A stretch of DNA of 10,761 nt, taken from positions 1-10,761 of the forward strand of contig CALEGD010000122.1 of NCBI GenBank assembly GCA_937877075.1, written 5' to 3'. The position numbers and the translations under genes were made by a program. The notes under the pieces were generated by a model that did not search any database, was not told where the DNA came from, and saw nothing but the letters and a program-made list of their open reading frames with translations. This DNA comes from an uncultured Acholeplasmatales bacterium (GTDB taxonomy: Bacteria; Bacillota_I; Bacilli_A; ML615J-28; CAG-698). This document shows, in pieces, positions 6,515 through 10,761 of the stretch (within the stretch, counting starts at the first letter, position 1; the number at the start of each line of letters is the position of its first letter).

Positions 6515-6955
6515 ATTAATAATAGAAATTTACCAAAAGGGAGCGATAAATTCCGAATCTATCCAAATCCTGATGCTAACAGCCAATTCAAACCTGATTT
6601 TACGCCACCATTTGACGAGACCCCACCTTTCGGTCCACCGATGGGTCCGCCACCAGGCAGACCACCCATAGGCAATCAACCGGAGTTCTTCCCGCCTGCA
6701 GGTCCGCCATCTGGTCGACCCCCTGTTGGCGTTCAACCGAAGTTCTTCCCGCCTGTAGGTCCGCCGTCAGGAAGTCAAAGATTTCGTCGCTGCCTAAATC
6801 GCATGTCTCGTATCACCTTAGTCGGTGGTAATCAAATCTGGTTTTTCCCAACCGCAATCAGAAGACAGAATTTGGTTGGTTATAGCTGGCGTCAATTTAA
6901 CTGGCAACCCAGTTCTATCCCTCTTTTTAGAATCCGCTCGATTCAATGTTCTTAA
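6515..6955 (+). CDS. Proline-rich small protein with Cys-bracketed C-terminal domain, probable ATT start
   Basis: A 146-residue protein of unknown function, the only plus-strand gene here. Residues 18-86 are dominated by Pro, Gly and Phe (PPF, GPP, FFPP) and include two 19-residue tandem repeats (49-86). The C-terminal part (93-145) starts with C93 and ends with C145 and holds basic and aromatic residues: GGNQIWFFPT, then VGYSWRQFNW. From memory, Bacilli and Clostridia have short proteins with a Pro-rich head and a similar tail (Cys, NG-FWF-PT, V-GY-W, final C), often labelled only hypothetical or 'transporter'; I infer the same family. There is no signal peptide or membrane helix. The start is inferred from the AAAGGAG site at 6501 and would be ATT, rare in bacteria; an ATG-to-ATT loss of start is the alternative. 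The coding DNA is visibly richer in G+C than its surroundings. Confidence 0.62.
   Translation: MNNRNLPKGSDKFRIYPNPDANSQFKPDFTPPFDETPPFGPPMGPPPGRPPIGNQPEFFPPAGPPSGRPPVGVQPKFFPPVGPPSGSQRFRRCLNRMSRITLVGGNQIWFFPTAIRRQNLVGYSWRQFNWQPSSIPLFRIRSIQCS
6659..6772 (+). repeat. Two tandem 57-nt repeats coding 19-residue Pro-rich units
   Basis: Unit 1 is 6659-6715 and unit 2 is 6716-6772, in frame with the proline-rich gene. Both encode RPP-x-G-x-QP-x-FFPP-x-GPPSG; only 4 of 19 residues differ (I/V, N/V, E/K, A/V). The central run from the QP codons through FFPP is nearly identical at the DNA level, which points to duplication or slippage within the gene. Confidence 0.85.
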
Positions 6956-6978
6956 AAATGGCTTTCAAAGCCATTTTT
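6954..6978. terminator. Bidirectional terminator between convergent genes
   Basis: Perfect 11-bp stem AAAAATGGCTT (6954-6964) / AAGCCATTTTT (6968-6978) with a 3-nt loop TCA. It overlaps the stop codons of both the plus-strand proline-rich gene (6953-6955) and the minus-strand gene ending at 6977, and has an A-run on one arm and a T-run on the other, so it can end transcription from both sides. Confidence 0.9.
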
Positions 6979-7948
6979 ATTTATACTTCATTACCAAATC
7001 TTCAACTAAATTATCAATGTTTTTTAATTCTTTAATAACAAATTCCGGTTTATTCGAAATAGCTAAACTTTCAAGAAGGATTTTATCAAGAGAATCGCGA
7101 CATCTTACTTCATGGAAATAACCAAACTTTTTAACAAGGCCAAGATATATATTTAAAAATGATAAAATTCGATCTTCACTTAAATTTACAAAATTCATTT
7201 CTAAAACTTTATCCCCTTTCAGATCATAAAGTACATATACAGCTAGAAGTGAGTCGTTTGCTTTTAAGGGAAGAAATAAAAGATCATATTCAACTGTCAT
7301 GGAATTAAAGTTAAGATTTAAAAAATCAGTATTAAATTTATCATTAACCTTAAAAGTTGGCGTGATACAAAACATTTCCTTTACAAAAGGAAGATAAAAA
7401 TTATCATAGAGTTTGGTTTTCGGATTATAAACTCTGGTCGGTACTTCTCGAATATCTTTCTTTTTCGTAATCTTACCCAAAGCAACACAATTTAAAAGAA
7501 TAAATAAATTTTCAAGAACAAAGTTGATATCGGAAAGTTCTTTTTCATTATAAGAATGGGATTCCTTATTCCATTGAAAATGTTGGATTAAAGGATAATG
7601 AAATTCCTCATTTACTTTCGTGAATTTATCTATTAATACCTTTTCTTCTTTATTCATGTCCAGATATTTTTTATAAGAAACTAGATAATATTGATATCGT
7701 CTACGTCCGGAAAGAATATGTTCCTTGATGTTTTCCTCAAAACTTAATAAATAATTTGATTGAATAGCTTTCATACAAATGATAAAGCCAAAGTGTTGAT
7801 CGATAACATCGCCAACAACTTTTACTAAAACAGGATTTGAAACTATATCTAAAAACATTTGGGAATAATCTTTGCTTCCTAAAAAATCCCATGGTGCAAG
7901 ATGTAAGAGATGATCACATATATGATAAAACCGCTTATATTCCTTCAT
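6977..7948 (-). CDS. Protein of unknown function, DUF7309/DUF6930-like
   Basis: A 323-residue protein with no signal peptide, no membrane helix and no catalytic motif I recognise. Residues 5-60 (YKRFYHICDHLLHLAPWDFLGSKD region, then a VGD...FGFIICM strand pair) follow the pattern I recall for DUF7309: helix, PW-x-x-L-D, then an MG-x-GE-xxG strand pair. Residues 85-150 (YYLVSYKKYLDMN to LENLFILL) resemble the following DUF6930 segment, but several usual Gly and Trp residues are absent, so this copy is divergent. The rest is mixed alpha/beta. The ATG at 7946-7948 follows GAGGTG; a GTG two codons upstream (7954) lies within that ribosome binding site and is not used here. The gene starts 43 nt after the membrane-protein stop with no clear promoter, so it is probably the third gene of the XRE operon. 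Very AT-rich. Family call tentative. Confidence 0.72.
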   Translation of the reverse strand: MKEYKRFYHICDHLLHLAPWDFLGSKDYSQMFLDIVSNPVLVKVVGDVIDQHFGFIICMKAIQSNYLLSFEENIKEHILSGRRRYQYYLVSYKKYLDMNKEEKVLIDKFTKVNEEFHYPLIQHFQWNKESHSYNEKELSDINFVLENLFILLNCVALGKITKKKDIREVPTRVYNPKTKLYDNFYLPFVKEMFCITPTFKVNDKFNTDFLNLNFNSMTVEYDLLFLPLKANDSLLAVYVLYDLKGDKVLEMNFVNLSEDRILSFLNIYLGLVKKFGYFHEVRCRDSLDKILLESLAISNKPEFVIKELKNIDNLVEDLVMKYK

Positions 7949-7991
7949 AAACACCTCACATTATCTTAATCTTACTACAAAACGACTTGAT

Positions 7992-8399
7992 TTAAAACTT
8001 TTTATTAAAAAAATAATATAGAAGATAATAAATAATTCTTTCCAGAAAAAGAAAAAAAGAAATAGTTATAGAAATATAGACATAAATTCCCCCAATAATT
8101 GCAAAGATGATTGCTGCAATGACTGCAATAATCATTGAAATGAAAAACATCCACTCATATGCTTTTCCGCGAATTAATCCGAGTCTTTCATCACGTTCAT
8201 GCAAATCGTTTTTCTTTTTAAACTTATCGGAATGGGATAGCCACCCGCCAATAAGAATAAAAACTATTGAAACACTTTTAAACATTCCCTCGCTAAAATC
8301 ATTTAGAAAATCATAAATATTATTAAAACTAACCACTGTCCCAAGCAAGAGTCCGACATAAAATAAAAATTCAAAATACTTTTTACTAAATGGTTTCAT
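7992..8399 (-). CDS. Four-helix membrane protein, DUF2178-like, paired with XRE regulator
   Basis: A 135-residue integral membrane protein of unknown function. Hydrophobic helices fall at about 9-25, 41-55, 83-101 and 103-120, with a further hydrophobic tail to 130. Between helices 2 and 3 is a charged cytoplasmic-type segment with HERDERLGLIRGKA (67-80), the DER...I..KA motif seen in DUF2178-type proteins encoded next to small XRE regulators. Its ATG directly follows the TAA of the regulator gene (TAAATG), and its ribosome binding site GGAGAGG lies in that gene's last codons, so the two are translationally coupled. Such pairs are common in Bacillota, where the membrane protein is often assumed to work with or modulate the regulator; that link is inference here. 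Confidence 0.83.
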   Translation of the reverse strand: MKPFSKKYFEFLFYVGLLLGTVVSFNNIYDFLNDFSEGMFKSVSIVFILIGGWLSHSDKFKKKNDLHERDERLGLIRGKAYEWMFFISMIIAVIAAIIFAIIGGIYVYISITISFFLFLERIIYYLLYYFFNKKF

Positions 8400-8600
8400 T
8401 TAATCCTCTCCTTCATAAATAAATATTTCTTTAATTTCCATTTTAAAAAAATGTGAAATTCTAAAAGCCAAAGTTATGGAAGGATTATATCTCCCATTTT
8501 CAATAGAACTGATAGTCTGCCTAGAAACTTTCAAAACTTCAGCTAATTCATCCTGACTGATTTCATTTTGTTTTCTAATCTCCGCTAACCTATTTTTCAT
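8400..8600 (-). CDS. Small XRE-family HTH transcriptional regulator
   Basis: A 66-residue DNA-binding protein that is almost entirely one Cro/C1-type helix-turn-helix. Helix 2 to recognition helix 3 is S15-QDELAEVLKVSRQTISSIE, followed by NGRYNPSITLAFRIS and a short tail ending in EIFIYEGED. This is the compact form (YgzD-like) found with membrane-protein partners. The ATG at 8598-8600 is chosen because the family begins MKNR-x-x-E-x-R; a GTG two codons upstream (8606) is possible, but neither start has a strong ribosome binding site (GGTGA is the best). The gene is first in a three-gene unit and has a perfect consensus promoter with a dyad across the start, so it most likely represses itself. 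Confidence 0.92.
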   Translation of the reverse strand: MKNRLAEIRKQNEISQDELAEVLKVSRQTISSIENGRYNPSITLAFRISHFFKMEIKEIFIYEGED

Positions 8601-8613
8601 ATTCACCGCTTCT

Positions 8614-8633
8614 ATGTAAAGTTTACTTTACAT
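8614..8633. promoter_or_regulatory. Probable operator of the XRE repressor
   Basis: Dyad with 8-bp arms ATGTAAAG (8614-8621) and CTTTACAT (8626-8633) around a 4-nt centre. Relative to the promoter it covers about -4 to +16, so a bound protein would block transcription start. Size and symmetry suit a dimer of a small Cro/C1-type regulator. That the product of the first gene binds here is inference. Confidence 0.75.
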
Positions 8634-8635
8634 AT

Positions 8636-8664
8636 ATTATATAATCTATATTATTAAATGTCAA
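8636..8664 (-). promoter_or_regulatory. Perfect consensus sigma-A promoter of the XRE operon
   Basis: Minus strand: -35 TTGACA (8659-8664), 17-nt spacer, -10 TATAAT (8636-8641), identical to consensus in both hexamers and spacing. Expected start near 8629, giving a leader of about 29 nt. A promoter this strong usually needs a repressor, which fits the dyad over the start site. Confidence 0.92.
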
Positions 8665-8680
8665 CTGAAATTTACAATAT

Positions 8681-8720
8681 TTAAATTAAAAATGCATATC
8701 TAATTAAAGAAATGCATTTT
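8681..8720 (-). terminator. Low-GC hairpin, probable terminator of the lipoprotein gene
   Basis: 9-bp stem AAAATGCAT (8689-8697) / ATGCATTTT (8712-8720) with a 14-nt loop, followed on the minus strand by TTTAATTTAAAT. It is 33 nt past the lipoprotein stop and just before the XRE -35. Only two G-C pairs are in the stem, so it may be leaky. Confidence 0.5.
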
Positions 8721-8752
8721 AGTTATTTTTCAGTAACAAGAAATTATTTCTG

Positions 8753-10354
8753 CTATTCAATTAAGTTATCATCAATAGATTGGAGATCAATCAACGCAAC
8801 ATACTTGCCTTCCTTAGAGGTAGCCAGAAATTTTCCGTCTATTACTTCAAAAACAGAATCATGATCCATCAAGAAAAGATATACAAACTGTCTGCTTTTA
8901 TTATCATAGATGGCAATCTTATTTTGATTAGCTAAGCTACCAACAAATGTTAATCTATTAGATTCGAACAAGGTAATTTCAGGAACAAAATTGTGATAAG
9001 CAGGATATTTTCGACTTAAATAATCATTTGAGGAAAGATTTCCATTTAAACGATTGAATAATTTTCCTTGACATAAAATATGTTTCCCGTTGAAATAAAC
9101 CCGTTCTTGAACATAACCAAAAATATCTTCAAGCAAATATTCACACTCTCCGCTTTGAGTATTAAAATATAGCAAATCTGCTGATGAAATATCGCTTTCA
9201 ACTACATATAGTAAATGATCTTTACGATTAATAGTCAACAGAGGGTCGCTATACCTATCGCTAGTTTTTATTTGTTCACCAGTTTCAAAATTATGAAAGA
9301 AGATATTAGACCATGAATTTCCCTCGGCGTAGATGATTATTTTATCATCCATAGTTATTTCATTAATCACAACTTCTGAATTTAGGGTTAAGTATTCCTC
9401 ATAGGTATTTAAATCATAAATTTTAACCCGCTTAGTTCCGTAACAGACAACCAATTTCCCTTGATCGGCATCAATGTCAATCGGCTTTTGTACCGAAAAG
9501 ATTTGTTTTTCTAGTTCCATATCGTCATTGTAAATATCAATCCAGAAAGTTCTTAAGACGACAAATTTATTTGTTGTTTTATCATAGACAATCTTATTAT
9601 AAGAACCTATGTCCCAGTATTTTACAACCCCATCTTCGGTATTGCGATAATCAACTGGTACTATTTCATAATATAAAATGTATTCAGAGATTGCATCATA
9701 AACAGAATCAGGAATCTCTAAAGAGACATCATCTCCCGTTGCTTTTACGTATATTGTCATTTGTACTGAGGAAAATTCACCCGCTTTGGAACTTATCTCA
9801 ATTCTTTCCAACTCTTCGGTTTTGTTGTCAACGGTTATTTCCATAGTCATTGAAAGAGACGATCCAGAATAAAGATTACCCGTCATTTCGTCTAATAACC
9901 TCTTGACTTCAGAATCATCAATTTCGATCGTATAAATGATACTGTCATCTTCTTTTTTAGATGTTAATTGATATTTCAATTCCTGAAAATCAAATGATGG
10001 GACCGGATTTTCAGCTTCGAAATCAAAACTTTCAGATTTGTAAACTTCATATTGTTCATTTTCAGCAGTGACCACATAATCACCGATATAATACATTTTT
10101 GTAGGCGCTACATCTCCCGACATTTCCATATATGCACATAATTTCCCGCAGATCTCTTTTACAATGATTCGTCCTGTAACTATAAAATTCGTTTCTAAAG
10201 AACTAACGGAGATTCCATAACCAATATCGATGCTTGTAGTATCTTCAAATTTATTTAGAATTTCTTCAACATTTCTGATACTTCTTTTTTGATTACAACC
10301 GAAAAGACCTAAACTAAAAAATAATACAATAATAAAAAACTTTCTAATTTTCAT
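8753..10354 (-). CDS. Large secreted lipoprotein: LolA-like domain plus beta-propeller-like domain
   Basis: A 533-residue lipoprotein of unknown function, anchored outside the membrane. Residues 1-19 form a signal peptide (KIRK, hydrophobic core, then LFG) with lipobox Cys C20. Residues about 27-225 look like the LolA/LppX-type or DUF6612-like fold: 'VEEILNKFEDT' opening, beta strands such as GRIIVKEICGKLCAYMEM, then a MYYIGDYVV segment. Residues about 240-530 are repeated short strands with KIYDLNTYEE, FHNFETGEQI, LLYFNTQSGE and IAIYDNKSRQ, each blade-like with a D/N-x-x-T/S turn, as in WD40/YVTN-type beta-propellers. The ATG at 10352-10354 follows a GGGGG ribosome binding site at 7 nt; an ATG 13 codons upstream would spoil the signal peptide. 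Separate unit with its own promoter. An envelope or ligand-binding role is likely; the ligand is unknown. Confidence 0.83.
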   Translation of the reverse strand: MKIRKFFIIVLFFSLGLFGCNQKRSIRNVEEILNKFEDTTSIDIGYGISVSSLETNFIVTGRIIVKEICGKLCAYMEMSGDVAPTKMYYIGDYVVTAENEQYEVYKSESFDFEAENPVPSFDFQELKYQLTSKKEDDSIIYTIEIDDSEVKRLLDEMTGNLYSGSSLSMTMEITVDNKTEELERIEISSKAGEFSSVQMTIYVKATGDDVSLEIPDSVYDAISEYILYYEIVPVDYRNTEDGVVKYWDIGSYNKIVYDKTTNKFVVLRTFWIDIYNDDMELEKQIFSVQKPIDIDADQGKLVVCYGTKRVKIYDLNTYEEYLTLNSEVVINEITMDDKIIIYAEGNSWSNIFFHNFETGEQIKTSDRYSDPLLTINRKDHLLYVVESDISSADLLYFNTQSGECEYLLEDIFGYVQERVYFNGKHILCQGKLFNRLNGNLSSNDYLSRKYPAYHNFVPEITLFESNRLTFVGSLANQNKIAIYDNKSRQFVYLFLMDHDSVFEVIDGKFLATSKEGKYVALIDLQSIDDNLIE

Positions 10355-10378
10355 AAGCTTTCCCCCTTGTATAATAAT

Positions 10379-10395
10379 AACAATACTCAACAATA
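10379..10395. repeat. Pair of 7-nt direct repeats across the lipoprotein transcription start
   Basis: AACAATA at 10379-10385 and 10389-10395 (TATTGTT on the transcribed side), separated by 3 nt, so repeated every 10 bp, about one helix turn. They touch the -10 element and cover the expected start near 10388. Direct repeats one turn apart are typical of response-regulator sites, but chance is possible in such AT-rich DNA. Confidence 0.4.
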
Positions 10396-10422
10396 TTATA
10401 GCAATAATCTTTATTATCTCAA
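10395..10422 (-). promoter_or_regulatory. Promoter of the lipoprotein gene
   Basis: Minus strand: -35 TTGAGA (10417-10422), 16-nt spacer, extended -10 TGCTATAAT (TATAAT at 10395-10400). Expected start near 10388, about 34 nt before the ATG. Confidence 0.78.
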
Positions 10423-10761
10423 AGGAAAATTATTTTATTAACAAGACTTTTTATAATACTAAAGGCAATATGCCTTAATAAGCAATTTGGGAATCTTAAA
10501 TACTCAGTAATTTTAGCAACATTGCTAGCTATTAACACATTCATAAGGCAAAATAAAGCAGGAAATTTTTAAAACATTTTGTATTTTATCGCAAAATGTC
10601 AGAGTTTTCAACTATGAAAAGAGTACACAAATACAATGCGTACACTTATTAGGAAAATATTGATTTATTTTACAACCGAAATATCATAATAGATCTCTTT
10701 TAGTTTAAGGAATTAAACAAAAACAATACAGATTACCCCATGCTGTTTTCTATAATCTTAC
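10423..10761. other. Gene-free AT-rich stretch with several short dyads
   Basis: I find no supportable coding region here on either strand. It holds four perfect short dyads: AAGGCA/TGCCTT (10462-10476, 3-nt centre), TAGCAA/TTGCTA (10514-10527, 2-nt centre), ACATTTTG/CAAAATGT (10574-10599, 10-nt centre) and GTTTAA/TTAAAC (10703-10718, 4-nt centre), plus direct repeats GTACAC at 10623-10628 and 10640-10645. A minus-strand promoter-like element is embedded. It could be a regulatory region or a small RNA locus; nothing matches an RNA family I know. Confidence 0.5.
10583..10611 (-). promoter_or_regulatory. Orphan promoter-like element in the right-hand gene-free region
   Basis: Minus strand: -35 TTGAAA (10606-10611), 17-nt spacer, -10 TAAAAT (10583-10588). 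The dyad at 10574-10599 covers the -10 element, as an operator would. No gene follows before the lipoprotein some 200 nt away, so it would drive a small RNA, give a long lipoprotein leader, or be a chance match. Confidence 0.4.

Noticed and set aside
6530..6736. Minus-strand reading frame of 68 codons opposite the proline-rich gene
   Set aside because: It is rich in Trp and Arg simply because it is antisense to Pro/Gly codons; it has no ribosome binding site and no family features.
7949..7954. GTG start (7954) for the DUF7309-like protein
   Set aside because: The GTG lies inside the GAGGTG ribosome binding site that serves the ATG at 7948.
10355..10393. Upstream ATG (10393) for the lipoprotein
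   Set aside because: It lies upstream of the expected transcription start and would put 13 residues before the signal peptide; the GGGGG site fits the ATG at 10354.
10419..10544. Minus-strand reading frame of 41 codons in the right-hand gap
   Set aside because: No ribosome binding site before its ATG, and it runs through the dyads and into the lipoprotein promoter; composition is that of random AT-rich DNA.
10736..10761. Possible ends of genes at the right edge (plus-strand ATG at 10740; minus-strand stop at about 10735)
   Set aside because: Only a few codons are visible in either direction and no ribosome binding site supports the plus-strand ATG; not enough to call a gene.

Overview
The window looks like the chromosome of an AT-rich, low-GC Gram-positive-type bacterium (Bacillota or a Mollicutes relative that uses the standard code). 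The signs are consensus sigma-A-type promoters (TTGACA / TATAAT, 16-17 nt spacers), strong AGGAG-type ribosome binding sites, U-tailed intrinsic terminators, a Gram-positive-style lipoprotein and a working TGA stop codon on copZ. The exact lineage cannot be read from the sequence. All genes except one lie on the minus strand.

Layout, left to right. (1) 1-290: N-terminal part of a PiT-family phosphate transporter running off the left edge, with its own promoter. (2) 424-1815: a GH4 glycosidase with the CHEV active-site motif of alpha-galacturonidases, flanked by hairpin terminators. (3) 1890-4548: a copper-efflux operon, copA (two heavy-metal-binding domains, P1B-type ATPase) followed 13 nt later by the chaperone copZ, driven by a TTGACT-17-TATAAT promoter. 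(4) 4734-6372: an overlapping pair, a two-domain GNAT acetyltransferase followed by a COG3910-type AAA ATPase. (5) 6515-6955: the only plus-strand gene, a proline-rich small protein with two 19-residue repeats and a Cys-bracketed C-terminal domain; its good ribosome binding site points to an ATT codon instead of ATG. A perfect 11-bp hairpin ends both this gene and its convergent neighbour. (6) 6977-8600: a three-gene minus-strand unit made of an XRE-type repressor, a four-helix DUF2178-like membrane protein (stop and start codons adjacent) and a DUF7309/DUF6930-like protein of unknown role. Its promoter matches consensus perfectly, with a 20-bp dyad across the expected transcription start. (7) 8753-10354: a large two-domain lipoprotein (LolA-like part plus beta-propeller-like part). 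(8) 10423-10761: no supportable gene; several short dyads and one orphan minus-strand promoter-like element.

How they work together: copA/copZ form one copper-resistance unit. The XRE/membrane-protein pair looks like an autoregulated module with a third gene attached. The GNAT/ATPase pair is translationally coupled but its shared task is unknown. The phosphate transporter, GH4 enzyme and lipoprotein appear to be single-gene units. I see no mobile element, CRISPR array, tRNA or rRNA. The least explained parts are the proline-rich gene with the ATT start, the GNAT/ATPase pair, and the right-hand intergenic stretch.
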